64,000 nt of DNA from NCBI RefSeq assembly GCF_000963865.1, contig NZ_CP011071.1, forward strand, positions 558,001 through 622,000, read 5' to 3'. The position numbers and the translations under genes were made by a program. Below are positions 8,299-17,448 of the stretch, piece by piece. This stretch comes from Flagellimonas lutaonensis. GTDB lineage: Bacteria > Bacteroidota > Bacteroidia > Flavobacteriales > Flavobacteriaceae. Numbering within the stretch: the stretch's first letter is position 1; every line of letters starts with the position of its first letter. The notes beneath the pieces are model-generated. The model was given only the letters and a program-made list of their open reading frames with translations, ran no database searches and was not told the DNA's origin.

Positions 8299-8423
8299 AC
8301 GAAGTGCGTAGGGTTTTTGTTAGCAAAAACACAACTTGCTTCGTGACCTCTGATTAACTTTTGGCTAACCTAACGATGATTGGAAAATAAAAATGGGAGT
8401 AGCGTACATGGATTGATGTACGC
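8299..8423. other. Candidate oriT with two hairpins
   Basis: Just upstream of mobC lies GTTTTTG-TTAG-CAAAAAC (8313-8330), flanked by outer arms ACGAAG (8299-8304) and CTTCGT (8338-8343), and a second hairpin GCGTACAT/ATGTACGC (8402-8409, 8416-8423). Hairpins upstream of the mob operon are the usual oriT architecture. The nick site cannot be placed from sequence alone. Confidence 0.45.
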
Positions 8424-8604
8424 CAAAGCTCATTTGTTAAGGAAAAAATTCGTATATGACATATTCGAGTAAAGAACTGCTCTTTCAGTTTGAAACTGGT
8501 TTCCGGAATAATCTACGAAGTGGAATAGTTTTGAAGATAATGTTCCTTCTTGATACCCGAGTCGGTATCTTCCTTTCTGTACTTCAAAGATTACTAGAGC
8601 GATA

Positions 8605-8979
8605 CTATGCCAAAATATTGCGGTAAATCTTGGCCTTTGGGTCTTTTACAATAGCTTCCGATTCATTTAAGGCATTGTAGGTCAGCTGTATTTCATGATT
8701 GGCCAGTTCGAGGGCAGAGTTACCACTATATCCTGATTCAATAAAATCCCGCTGCCAATTGGAGTGGATGATATAAGCGTTTATCGTAAAACCGAACAAA
8801 TAATCAATAGAACGTAAATAGGCATTGAGATAAGGAAAATCATCAACTAAGGTTAGACAAAAATGAAGATCTGGATGGCAGTTTCCATGGCCTATTTGCA
8901 TTTCCCATTGGGCAATTAGCTCTGGATAAGAATTCCGGAATTCGACAGTCTTCTTGGTCAACAAAAGAGCTTCGTTCAC
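8605..8979 (-). CDS. Hypothetical protein, possibly with a frameshifted N-terminus
   Basis: The frame uses GTG at 8979 and encodes 124 residues (LLLTKKTVEFRNSYPELI, then HPDLHFCLTLVDDFPYLNAY). No family recognised. In another frame an ATG at 9034 encodes MNDLLRPIKPNPLNFKSK and meets this frame at an A-rich run near 8980. Removing one A would give a continuous protein, so the gene may be decayed or missequenced. Confidence 0.4.
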   Translation of the reverse strand: MNEALLLTKKTVEFRNSYPELIAQWEMQIGHGNCHPDLHFCLTLVDDFPYLNAYLRSIDYLFGFTINAYIIHSNWQRDFIESGYSGNSALELANHEIQLTYNALNESEAIVKDPKAKIYRNILA

Positions 8980-9972
8980 TTTTTGATTTAAAGTTAAGGG
9001 GATTTGGTTTTATCGGACGTAATAAGTCATTCATAGTTATCAACGGCTTCTTTCTTCCCCTGACCACAAAAGTCCAAAGCAACGCTTTGGACTTTCTCTG
9101 AAACAGGTGTTGCCTAGAGTTGTGCTTAGGGGAAAAATCAATAGATTTCAAATGGTGAAATTGAACAATCAAATCTATCAGAAAGTCGACTCTCCCGATT
9201 GTAATGAGCTATATTGGCATAAGTAATACATGACATATATAGCAATAATTAATGCATTGAATATTGATAGCATTATTCCTATATATAGTACTATATAGCA
9301 ATGAACGTTTCGTCATATCATCGTATGGCCATAGCATCATATGACAATATGATGACTAGAAGTGAGGCGAATGCTGATTATAAGTCCTTTCAACTCTCTT
9401 AATAAGACCATTAGTTTCTAATTAGATACGGAGGAATACTTAGGGAATATTTAATTAAATTGACAGCCTAATGATTATTATCAATTTACCAAAATTGGCA
9501 CTTCATTAGTATTAAAGTCGGTATTATGTTTCATATTTTGCCAAGTATGACGACACCTGCTGTAATTTTTCATGATTTTAAGAATCAAATCTAAAAACAA
9601 ACGATAATATCGTAATACGGATGACCTTGGATGCTTTTCAAGACAAGCATGACGGCTAAATACCCCGCATTCATTTAGAGTGCTAGTACCTTTTCAGTTT
9701 TTATAAGTAATGAGCGGATCGAAGGCACTGATGAGGTCAAGCAATTTTAATTTGGCTTAACAATGCTCGTTTATCAATCCGGGAAAAATAGCGAGCCAAT
9801 AGGTAAAGACAGGGTTTTTTTCCTGCCAATTTGATGCCGCACTGCCAATACTGAAAGGCAAGAAAACGTGCGATTTAAATGGGCAACTTCCTTGAACAAC
9901 TTATCAGTCGATGACAAGTATGTTTGTGACTTGCTTCTGAACCTCACATATCTTTTGCCAAAGGGGTTGTAC
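8980..9972. other. Long non-coding stretch at the element's right side
   Basis: Almost 1 kb without a convincing gene. It contains a perfect 12-bp hairpin (AAAGTCCAAAGC/GCTTTGGACTTT, 9069-9080 and 9084-9095), a perfect 16-bp AT palindrome (9282-9297), and repeated TATATAGCAAT words near 9236 and 9292. The right boundary of the mobile element is probably here. Confidence 0.5.
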
Positions 9973-10015
9973 TGATTGAAATCATTTTATAGGACATCTC
10001 TGTGGAGTATATTTT
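9973..10015 (+). promoter_or_regulatory. Regulon site 1: activator box and -7 of the baeRF gene
   Basis: TGAT-TGAA-ATCA at 9973-9984; 23 bases further is TATATTTT (10008), a -7 box with one mismatch. Confidence 0.65.
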
Positions 10016-10052
10016 TCCATTATCAAAAAATCATTTCAAAAACGATTGAAAA

Positions 10053-11207
10053 ATGGCATTGATAACCAAAAAAGATATTGAAGGACTTGATAGCGTACAT
10101 AGTGCCTTTTGCATCTCAATTTTCATCCCCACACACAGGTCTGGCAAAGAAGTGCTGCAAGAAAAGGATAAACTTGTTTTGAAAAATGAACTCAAGCAAG
10201 TGAAGGATAAATTATCGGCACAAGAGCTGAGTCAAAAAGAAGTTGACGATTTGGTGGCTCCAGTCGAAAGATTGATTGATGACGGTGAATTTTGGCGGCA
10301 CCAATCAGACGGTCTGGCCCTTTTTCTTACCCATGGTTTTTTCAAAAAATACACACTGCCCGTTTATTTTGAGGCTTTCAACCATGTGGCCAATGGTTTT
10401 TATTTGAAACCACTGTTGCCCATGTTCACGGGCGATGGTGCTTTCTATGTCTTGGCCTTGCAATTGGAACAGGTGCGTCTGTACGAAAACACCAGACATA
10501 CCATTGCCGATGTGGTGATCGATGATTTGATTCCCGTTCGGATGGAGGAACGTGTCGGGTACGATTACGAGCAGAAAAGTCTGCAGTTCAGAAGCCAACA
10601 TGAGGGGCACGGGGCGGCGACTTTTCATGGCCATGCAGGGGCCGACCGTGATCGGGAAAACGAAATAGTGCGTTATTTCCGGGCCATCGACAAAGGGTTG
10701 AACACAATATTGCACGATGAGCAAAAACCCATGGTGGTCGCCAGCCAAGATTTTCTTTTTTCACTGTACAAAAAGGCGAACACTTACAAGCATTTATTGG
10801 ATGAACACATCTCATGCAACCTTTCAGAAACCGATAAATTTCTGTTGCACGAACTGGCGTGGGAAAAAATGGAGCCCATTTTTGATCGTGTACGAAAAGA
10901 AAAAATCACTTTGTTCAAGCAGCACGACGGCACGGGAAAAACCAGTTCAGACATTCGTCAAGTTGTGCCTGCGGCACTGCAGGGCAAGATAGATACGTTG
11001 TTCATTGAAAATAGGGAAGATATATGGGGGGTCTATGATCCGAAAGACCAAAAGGTGAAAGTCGATGAGGCATTCGGCCCCACCAACGTATCATTGCTGA
11101 ACATGGCCGCGATAAAGACATTTTTGAACGGCGGCATGGTATATCTTCTCGAAAAAGAAGAAATGCCCAATCCGCATTCAAAGGTGAACGCCCTCTATCG
11201 TTATTGA
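10053..11207 (+). CDS. Bacterial archaeo-eukaryotic release factor-like protein (baeRF family)
   Basis: 384 residues. The overall pattern fits the baeRF proteins, relatives of eRF1/Pelota: an N-terminal domain with FCISIFIPTHR, a middle segment (FYVLALQLEQVRLYENTRH), and a C-terminal domain of the L7Ae/eRF1-3 type ending with GGMVYLLEKEEMPNPHSKVNALYRY. Family members are proposed to act on ribosomes, for instance in rescue or hibernation, but this is little tested. It is the first gene of the stress island and has the island's activator site, so a role on idle ribosomes under energy stress is a reasonable guess. Confidence 0.75.
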   Translation: MALITKKDIEGLDSVHSAFCISIFIPTHRSGKEVLQEKDKLVLKNELKQVKDKLSAQELSQKEVDDLVAPVERLIDDGEFWRHQSDGLALFLTHGFFKKYTLPVYFEAFNHVANGFYLKPLLPMFTGDGAFYVLALQLEQVRLYENTRHTIADVVIDDLIPVRMEERVGYDYEQKSLQFRSQHEGHGAATFHGHAGADRDRENEIVRYFRAIDKGLNTILHDEQKPMVVASQDFLFSLYKKANTYKHLLDEHISCNLSETDKFLLHELAWEKMEPIFDRVRKEKITLFKQHDGTGKTSSDIRQVVPAALQGKIDTLFIENREDIWGVYDPKDQKVKVDEAFGPTNVSLLNMAAIKTFLNGGMVYLLEKEEMPNPHSKVNALYRY

Positions 11208-11269
11208 AGCCGTGCATTGCCATTTTGGTGTGGTGGTTGTTTTAAAAACGTGACAAAGATGAAACCGAC

Positions 11270-11318
11270 ATGATTAAAATAATCTTTAAACACACATTGT
11301 AATGATTATTTTAATCAT
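11270..11318. promoter_or_regulatory. Tandem TGATTA-N3-TAATCA palindromes before the lipoprotein gene
   Basis: Two boxes, 11271-11285 (one mismatch) and 11303-11317 (perfect), are 32 bases apart centre to centre. The flanks also form a 14-bp inverted repeat (11270-11283, 11305-11318). They differ from the regulon site and could be operators of another repressor. Confidence 0.4.
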
Positions 11319-11360
11319 CAAAGGTTATATGTGACCAATAAAGAAAATAAAAATAAACAC

Positions 11361-12047
11361 ATGAAACATATAGCGTTTTTTTCGATGTTTCTTTTATTGG
11401 TGTTGCTCGGGTCTTGCCAGCCCCCTGTGGTCTTTGGCGAACCGCAACCGGCCGATACAGAATCGTTGGCACAGATTCCCGAGGCCTATTGGGGGGTTTA
11501 TTGGTGCAATGCTGACAGTGCCTCATTGTTCGTTGACAGGCACGCATTTGTCAAAAGAAAGGAAATCTTCGTCAAGCTTACCGAAACTGAGATAGCCGAA
11601 TCGCCCGAATTGCAATTGCTCAACGGCGAATTGCACGTGAACGGTTGGGGGCAATCCTTTCCAATGGAACAAAAAGGAGATACCATAATTTCTACGGTTG
11701 TACTCAGAGATACGCTTTTCGCCATCGGTGGGCACCAAGTGCTCAAGCAGCTGAAAGGTCATTTGATACTGAACAAGAAATTGGACGAAAATACTTGGGC
11801 CGTGCTAGTAGCCTCACAAAAAGATGATATCTTGTCATTGGCCCAGGCTGATCTACCCGAAGACCTGTCGCGGTTGAAAGGCATTACTCCCGTTAAGGCA
11901 CTTGCCAATGACAATGATGAAAAAACGCAGATTTTCATCACACCCACTAAAGAAGAATTCGAGCAAATATTGAATGAAAGACTCTTGTTCGAAAGCTCTT
12001 GCAGTGTATTTGAACGAGTAATTCCCTCTAGTATACCACTGCAATGA
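11361..12047 (+). CDS. Predicted lipoprotein of unknown function
   Basis: I use the ATG at 11361, because it opens a signal peptide (MKHIAFFSMFLLLVLLGSC) with a lipobox Cys at residue 19; earlier codons are not signal-like. The mature part, about 210 residues, has no motif I recognise (YWGVYWCNADSASLF, KGDTIISTVVLRDTLF). It is likely an envelope protein between baeRF and hsp20. Regulation may be separate because of the tandem palindromes upstream. Confidence 0.65.
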   Translation: MKHIAFFSMFLLLVLLGSCQPPVVFGEPQPADTESLAQIPEAYWGVYWCNADSASLFVDRHAFVKRKEIFVKLTETEIAESPELQLLNGELHVNGWGQSFPMEQKGDTIISTVVLRDTLFAIGGHQVLKQLKGHLILNKKLDENTWAVLVASQKDDILSLAQADLPEDLSRLKGITPVKALANDNDEKTQIFITPTKEEFEQILNERLLFESSCSVFERVIPSSIPLQ

Positions 12048-12083
12048 AACAATCCCAAAAAAGGCGTAAAAAAATGATCGTAC

Positions 12084-12126
12084 TGACCCAGATCATTTCG
12101 AAAACATCGCCCAAATTATATTTTCG
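12084..12126 (+). promoter_or_regulatory. Regulon site 2: hsp20 promoter
   Basis: TGAC-CCAG-ATCA at 12084-12095, then 23 bases to TATTTTCG (12119), one mismatch to TAnnTTTG. Confidence 0.7.
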
Positions 12127-12167
12127 GGATGGAAGAAAAATGATTGTTTAACTAAAAAAATAGCATT

Positions 12168-12632
12168 ATGTCACTTGTAAAATTTAGAAGAAGACCATGG
12201 GGTAACCTGATTACCCAAGATTTTTTTGACATGGATGATTTTTTTGACAATCGAGGATGGGTGCGTGATATGCTGCCCGGTCGATTCTGGAATGGCAAAA
12301 CCATGGAGCCTGCCTTGAACATCAAAGAAACCGATGATGATTTTGAGATTGAACTCGCCGCTCCCGGTTTTTCAAAAAAAGACTTTAACGTCACGATAGA
12401 TGATGGTTGTCTTAACATTTCAGCTGAAAAAAAACATTCAGAAGAAGAAAAAGAAGACAATTACACTCGAAGGGAATTCAGTTATAACTCTTTCGAGCGA
12501 TCACTGCAACTGCCCGAGAGCGTGAAAGAAGAAGAAATCAAGGCCAAGTACGATGACGGCATACTCAGCTTCAAATTGGCCAAAAAAGAGGAAGCCAAAA
12601 AACGTCCACCCAAGGTAATTGAAGTTGCCTAG
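12168..12632 (+). CDS. Small heat shock protein (Hsp20/alpha-crystallin)
   Basis: 154 residues. An ATP-independent holdase that keeps unfolding proteins from aggregating. The N-terminal part (RRPWGNLITQDFFDMDDFF) is followed by the alpha-crystallin domain with PALNIKETDDDFEIELAAPGFSKKDF-type strands and the conserved YDDGILSFKLAKK near the end. The start follows the mapped promoter by about 40 bases. The Ca-type ATPase gene begins 139 bases downstream with no own activator site seen, so they may be cotranscribed. Confidence 0.93.
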   Translation: MSLVKFRRRPWGNLITQDFFDMDDFFDNRGWVRDMLPGRFWNGKTMEPALNIKETDDDFEIELAAPGFSKKDFNVTIDDGCLNISAEKKHSEEEKEDNYTRREFSYNSFERSLQLPESVKEEEIKAKYDDGILSFKLAKKEEAKKRPPKVIEVA

Positions 12633-12771
12633 AGAAGACTTTTAAAACGGTGGTTTTCCAAAAATGCCCCCTTGCCAAGGCCTGAATGCGTCCATGTGAT
12701 AGGTTTGGCAGGGAGGGCATTTGTCATGAAGATTCTTCTGAAGTCGAATTCAAGATATCAGTCAGCCGAAT

Positions 12772-15435
12772 ATGATCCAAGATCCATGTGCGCTTTCAGC
12801 CCAAGAAATTGCAGATCGCCTCAACAGCCACCTGTCACAAGGGCTGGCCGATCAGGTATTGCGCGAACATATTCAAAAATACGGCCCGAACGAAATTCCG
12901 CAAGATAGGCCAAAGGGCAAATGGCGAATACTTGTCGATCAATTGTTGAACCCCATTATTTACATTCTGAGTGCTGCTGCATTGCTGGCCTTTCTCTTTA
13001 GTGATTGGCTTGAAGGTGTCGCCATACTTGTCGTCATCATCATTTCAGCGGCAATCGGTTTTGTCATGGAGTTACAGGCCGTGCGATCGCTTGAGGCCCT
13101 CAGAAAAATGGGGCAGGTGATGGCCCGTGTGGTACGATCAGGAAAAACCGAATACATCGGGGCCCCAGAATTGGTGCCGGGTGATATCATATTACTGCAA
13201 CCGGGCGATGTAATTGCCGCTGATGCCCGGTTGGTATCTGAAGAAAACCTATCGTTGAAAGAATCTGCATTGACGGGAGAAAGCATTCCCGTGTCCAAAA
13301 AAATCGAAACACTGCCTGCCGATACGCCCATCACTGACCAACACAATATGGTCTTCAAGGGCACCACGGCCATAACAGGTTCGGGCAGGGCGATCGTAAC
13401 TGCCACGGGTGCCGATACCCAATTGGGAAAGATCCAACAGATGGGCATGGAAGCCGAAAAGGAAATCACGCCCCTTGAAAAAAAACTGAACCAGCTCAGC
13501 AAATGGCTGATATGGCTGACGCTGATCTTTGCTGTGCTGATCGTGATCACCGGATATATTCGGGGAAAAGACCTTTTGTTGATGATAGAAACGGGTGTGG
13601 CATTGGCGGTGGCCGCCATTCCCGAAGGGTTGCCGATCGTTGCCACCGTTGCCTTGGCACAGGGCATGTTGCGGTTGGCAAAAAAGAAGGTCATCATCAA
13701 AAAACTGGAAGCCGTACAGACCTTGGGTGCGACCAACATCATCTGCACCGATAAGACTGGAACACTGACCGAAGATAAAATGAATGTACACACAGTTGTT
13801 CTTGCAGAGGCTTCCCTGGTCAATGTGTACCATAAAGACAGTGTTGATCTTGTTACTGTAAAAAATAGCGAAGCTTTCGAAAGAATGATATTGGCGGGCA
13901 TTCTTTGCAACAATGCATATCCGTCTGCAAATGGGGCACAGGGCGACTCTATTGAAGTGGCCTTGCTCGATTTTGCCGAGCATTTCGAATATGAAGTGTC
14001 ATCCATCCGAGAGAAAAATCCAGAAAAAATAGAGCTTCCATTTGATTCTGACCGAAAATTCATGGCCACTGCGCACCAAAATGAACATGGGTCTTTCGTT
14101 TACGTAAAAGGTGCTTTTGAACAATTGGTCACGGTTTGCGATCGCATTCTGATTGATGGCGAAATTAAAATATTCGACCATAAAAAAGAATGGCATGAAA
14201 AAGTGGACCAGCTCGCTTCGCAAGGGTTGCGCACATTGGCTTTTGCCTATAGAAAAGTTGAAGAAATACCTGAAAAGGAAAGCCTTGCAAAACAACTTGT
14301 TTTTCTTGGCATCATCGGATTCATCGACCCGGCCCGCGAAGATGTCAAAGCCACCATCGATATTTATAAAACGGCGGGCATCAAGGTCATCATGGCCACA
14401 GGCGACCACCCGAAGACCGCACAAAAAATAGCGGAAGAAGTCGGTTTGTTGCCAGTTGATGCCCCAACCAACAAAGTGTTGGAGGGCACGGCGCTAAAAA
14501 AGCTCAAAGAAACCGATGAAACGGATAAAAAGCAATTGCTCGAGGCCTCTGTTTTTGCAAGGGTGACCCCCGAACAGAAACTTGACCTTATAACATTCCA
14601 CCAGAAAAACAACGATATTGTGGGCATGATCGGTGATGGCATCAACGATGTGCCCGCTCTCAAAAAGGCCGATATCGGGATTGCCATGGGCATTCGCGGA
14701 ACAGAGGCGGCCCGTGAGGTGGCCGATGTAATTCTGAAGAACGACAAGTTTACGGCTATAGAGTTGGCGATTCGCCAAGGCAGGGTAGTTTTTCAGAATA
14801 TCCGTCAGTTTGTGGTCTATCTTTTATCGTGCAATTTGGCCGAAATTCTTGCGGTCGGGGTGGCGGCCCTTGCCAACCTGCCCACACCACTACTGCCCCT
14901 GCAGATTTTGTTTATTAACCTTGTCACCGATGTTTTTCCTGCTTTGGCACTGGGTTTGGGCAAAGGTGAAGATGACATCATGCAACAACCCCCTAGAAAT
15001 CCCAACGAGCCGATTATGGGCAAGGGAGACTGGTATGCCACCATGCTGTATGGTCTTTGCATCAGTTTAGCGGTGCTCGGTGTGGTGGTCTATGCCGAGT
15101 TTGTTCTCGATGTCCCTGCAAACATCATCAATAACATGGCGTTCTTAACCTTGGTATTGGCACAGTTGTTCAATGTGTTCAACATACCCAAACGTGAAGA
15201 ACCGTTTTTCAACAACGAGGTTACCCGAAACCCATGGGTGTGGGGCGCATTGGTCTTATCGTTGGCAATTACCTATGTGGCCTATGCCATACCTGCTGTG
15301 GCTGAGGCCCTTGCTTTTATTGCCCTGTCATTCGAGCAATTGGTCATAACGGTTTTGTTCGCCACGGCAGCCGTTTTATTGGCGCAGCTCATCAAACGCT
15401 TGTCAAACCTTTTGGAACACTGGGTAAAATTGTAG
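12772..15435 (+). CDS. Cation-transporting P-type ATPase (P2 type, probably calcium)
   Basis: 887 residues with an N-terminal cation-ATPase domain (residues 5-75), the actuator motif LTGESIPV, PEGLP in the membrane helix 4 (cation site), the phosphorylation motif DKTGTLT, and the hinge motif GDGINDVPALKKADIGIAMG. The C-terminal helices complete a P2-type pump. It probably expels calcium or another cation using ATP. Ion specificity is inferred from family likeness. A CaCA exchanger gene is convergent next door, which favours a calcium role. Confidence 0.9.
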   Translation: MIQDPCALSAQEIADRLNSHLSQGLADQVLREHIQKYGPNEIPQDRPKGKWRILVDQLLNPIIYILSAAALLAFLFSDWLEGVAILVVIIISAAIGFVMELQAVRSLEALRKMGQVMARVVRSGKTEYIGAPELVPGDIILLQPGDVIAADARLVSEENLSLKESALTGESIPVSKKIETLPADTPITDQHNMVFKGTTAITGSGRAIVTATGADTQLGKIQQMGMEAEKEITPLEKKLNQLSKWLIWLTLIFAVLIVITGYIRGKDLLLMIETGVALAVAAIPEGLPIVATVALAQGMLRLAKKKVIIKKLEAVQTLGATNIICTDKTGTLTEDKMNVHTVVLAEASLVNVYHKDSVDLVTVKNSEAFERMILAGILCNNAYPSANGAQGDSIEVALLDFAEHFEYEVSSIREKNPEKIELPFDSDRKFMATAHQNEHGSFVYVKGAFEQLVTVCDRILIDGEIKIFDHKKEWHEKVDQLASQGLRTLAFAYRKVEEIPEKESLAKQLVFLGIIGFIDPAREDVKATIDIYKTAGIKVIMATGDHPKTAQKIAEEVGLLPVDAPTNKVLEGTALKKLKETDETDKKQLLEASVFARVTPEQKLDLITFHQKNNDIVGMIGDGINDVPALKKADIGIAMGIRGTEAAREVADVILKNDKFTAIELAIRQGRVVFQNIRQFVVYLLSCNLAEILAVGVAALANLPTPLLPLQILFINLVTDVFPALALGLGKGEDDIMQQPPRNPNEPIMGKGDWYATMLYGLCISLAVLGVVVYAEFVLDVPANIINNMAFLTLVLAQLFNVFNIPKREEPFFNNEVTRNPWVWGALVLSLAITYVAYAIPAVAEALAFIALSFEQLVITVLFATAAVLLAQLIKRLSNLLEHWVKL

Positions 15436-15490
15436 GTAGTTCCTTCTTTTTGGATGAGGATATGGCATTTAAGGGCATAACCCCAAGGCC

Positions 15491-16441
15491 CTAGCTTATA
15501 AAACGTTTGCCCAGTGCATATGCCAAATACAGAATGACCAAGGCAAGGCCTTCCTTTTTTTGAAGTCCCTTTTTTCGGCTTAAAAACCAGATGAAGATAA
15601 TGCTCATAATCAGCAGTACTGGCAAATCGAACCAAAGAATGTAAAGGCTCACTTTTATTTCTGAAATGAGTGAGCCCACGCCCAACGGAATTAGAAGATC
15701 AAAAATGTTGCTCCCAACAATATTGCCTACTGACAGGCTTGATTGCCCTTTAGATACAGCGTTTAGCGAAATGGCAAGTTCGGGCAAACTGGTTCCCAAT
15801 CCTATAATGATTGAACCGATAAAAGATTGGCCAAGGTGCCAATGTTCCGCAATTTTAAGGGCATTTTCCAAGGTAATTTGTGAACTGGCCAATACAATGA
15901 TCAAACCTCCTGTCAAAAATATCGCATGCAACCATACCATTGAGGGTGTGCGTGATGCTTCCAATTTTTCCTTTTTTCTGGTCTTTCGTTCTCGTAACAA
16001 TAGGGTGTAGATATATATGAGGAATGCAATGACCAACAATGCGCCGTCGTTCCATGTAATGATGCCGTCGAACGCCACCAAGGCCAACAGAACAATTGAA
16101 CCGATGAGCTCTGTTGCTATTTGCTTGATTTGTATCTCACCTGCCGACACATAATAGAATAGTGCAATGGTACCGACAATGATGCTAATCTGCGATATGG
16201 AGCTGCCAACGGCGTTACCGGTTACCACGCCTGAAGTATTGGTGCCTCTCAAATTGTAAAATGCACCTTCTATGGCAACAACGAGTTCTGGAAGATCGGT
16301 TCCAAAGGCTAAAATGGTTAGTCCGATGAACAGTTCCGATAGCTTAAAATAACGTGCAATCTTGACAGCGTACTTTACGGTGAGTTCCGTGCCCAACCAT
16401 AGGCCAAAAACACCAACGATAAGATAGGCAAAACTGTTCAT
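15491..16441 (-). CDS. Calcium/sodium antiporter (CaCA family)
   Basis: 316 residues, ten predicted helices, and the two alpha-repeats of the exchanger family: [17 protein letters not shown] (first) and [16 protein letters not shown] with [14 protein letters not shown] (second). It would move Ca2+ out against Na+ or H+. I see no regulon site in the 148 bases upstream. It converges with the ATPase gene. Confidence 0.9.
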   Translation of the reverse strand: MNSFAYLIVGVFGLWLGTELTVKYAVKIARYFKLSELFIGLTILAFGTDLPELVVAIEGAFYNLRGTNTSGVVTGNAVGSSISQISIIVGTIALFYYVSAGEIQIKQIATELIGSIVLLALVAFDGIITWNDGALLVIAFLIYIYTLLLRERKTRKKEKLEASRTPSMVWLHAIFLTGGLIIVLASSQITLENALKIAEHWHLGQSFIGSIIIGLGTSLPELAISLNAVSKGQSSLSVGNIVGSNIFDLLIPLGVGSLISEIKVSLYILWFDLPVLLIMSIIFIWFLSRKKGLQKKEGLALVILYLAYALGKRFIS

Positions 16442-16589
16442 GATAGGTGGTTCAGCTTAAGATACTACTCTTCTTTTCTGAGCAAGCCCCTTTTTTCAGG
16501 ATTCCGGGCATAAGACTAAATTTACATCCACAGCAAGTAAATCGACCCCAATTAGAATATCGGCAGGAAGTAACAAATAGCGTAGTGCG

Positions 16590-17315
16590 TCAATCTTGAA
16601 GTACCGCCTCCAGCACTTCATTCTTATCAAGCTTTTGGGTGCAGAAGAACCAGTCGGTACATTCCATTTCATTATCTTTTATTTTCATACGTTCCTCGGC
16701 GATTCCGCAAGAGCCAGCAGGGGGTACTATGACATCATCACCTGGTTCCCAATCGGCTGGTGTGGCCACTGCAAATTCATCAGCTATTTGCATGGCAATC
16801 AAGGCTCTGTAAATTTCTTCAAAGTTGCGACCCAGACTAAGAGGATAGTATATGATTGCTCTGACTGTTGCCTTTGGGTCAATGTAGAAGACCGCCCTAA
16901 CGGCTTGGGTTTCACTTTCGCCAGGTTGGATCATGCCATATTTTTTGGCCACATTCATGGTAATATCCTCAATAAGAGGAAATTTTACCTCGATGTTCTT
17001 CATATCCCTGAACTGAATTTTGTCCTTGATGGTGCGCAACCAGGCGATATGGCTGTATAGCCCATCAACGGATAGTCCGACTAATTTACAATTGACCTTG
17101 GCAAATTTTTCTTCGAGTTTGGCAAAGGTCATGAATTCTGAAGTACACACTGGGGTGAAATCTGCCGGGTGACTAAAGAGAATCACCCACTTTCCTTTAT
17201 AGTCGTTGGGAAAATGAATATCGCCTTGCGTGGTTTTGGCCCAAAATTCTGGGGCTTTGTCTCCAATTCGGGGCATAGGTGTTATCTGTTCGCGATTATC
17301 TAATGGAGTTTCCAT
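16590..17315 (-). CDS. Peroxiredoxin (AhpC/TSA, Prx6-like)
   Basis: I use the ATG at 17315 (METPLDNREQ), just below the mapped promoter; a much longer frame exists but begins upstream of that promoter. 241 residues, with the peroxidatic Cys in FTPVCTSEF, HPADFTPVC before it, and a long C-terminal domain, as in 1-Cys/Prx6-type enzymes. It reduces peroxides. C-terminal Cys residues (GSCGIAEE, ECTDWFFCTQK) may act as resolving cysteines. Confidence 0.92.
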   Translation of the reverse strand: METPLDNREQITPMPRIGDKAPEFWAKTTQGDIHFPNDYKGKWVILFSHPADFTPVCTSEFMTFAKLEEKFAKVNCKLVGLSVDGLYSHIAWLRTIKDKIQFRDMKNIEVKFPLIEDITMNVAKKYGMIQPGESETQAVRAVFYIDPKATVRAIIYYPLSLGRNFEEIYRALIAMQIADEFAVATPADWEPGDDVIVPPAGSCGIAEERMKIKDNEMECTDWFFCTQKLDKNEVLEAVLQD

Positions 17316-17360
17316 AATACTATTTTTTAAAAATTTTGCAGTATGTCTTTGTTTTAATGA

Positions 17361-17403
17361 TAAAATTAGATATGCCTGCGGACCGCCGAAATGATTTGAA
17401 TCA
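17361..17403 (-). promoter_or_regulatory. Regulon site 3: peroxiredoxin promoter
   Basis: TGAT-TTGA-ATCA at 17392-17403 with TAATTTTA starting at 17368 on the minus strand, 23 bases apart. Confidence 0.65.
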
Positions 17404-17448
17404 GGAGGATTATTTTTGGTGCAAATCCTTCGGGTCTTTTTACTCAAA

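Larger units (their letters stand above)
4650..9180. mobile_element. Mobilisable element inserted at tRNA-Arg (right edge not found)
   Basis: The block holds a serine recombinase, small accessory genes, a MobA-type relaxase, MobC and an oriT-like region, all on the minus strand, and is more AT-rich than its flanks. The left edge lies at the 3' part of tRNA-Arg. I searched 8.3-10.05 kb by eye for a second copy of the tRNA 3' end and found none, so the right edge (somewhere from 9.0 to 9.95 kb) is a guess. There are no conjugation machinery genes, so it would need a helper. The recombinase is interrupted, so it is probably immobile. Confidence 0.6.

Noticed and set aside
8843-9172. Minus-strand 109-codon frame as a gene
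   Set aside because: It overlaps the better frame at 8605-8979 and includes a perfect hairpin. Only its MNDLLRP segment may belong to the neighbouring gene.
8300-10050. A second copy of the tRNA-Arg 3' end as attR
   Set aside because: Reading this stretch by eye I found no repeat of the T arm or acceptor stem longer than a few bases.
12640-12771. A separate regulon site for the P-type ATPase
   Set aside because: No exact match occurs; the gene is assumed to be read with hsp20.
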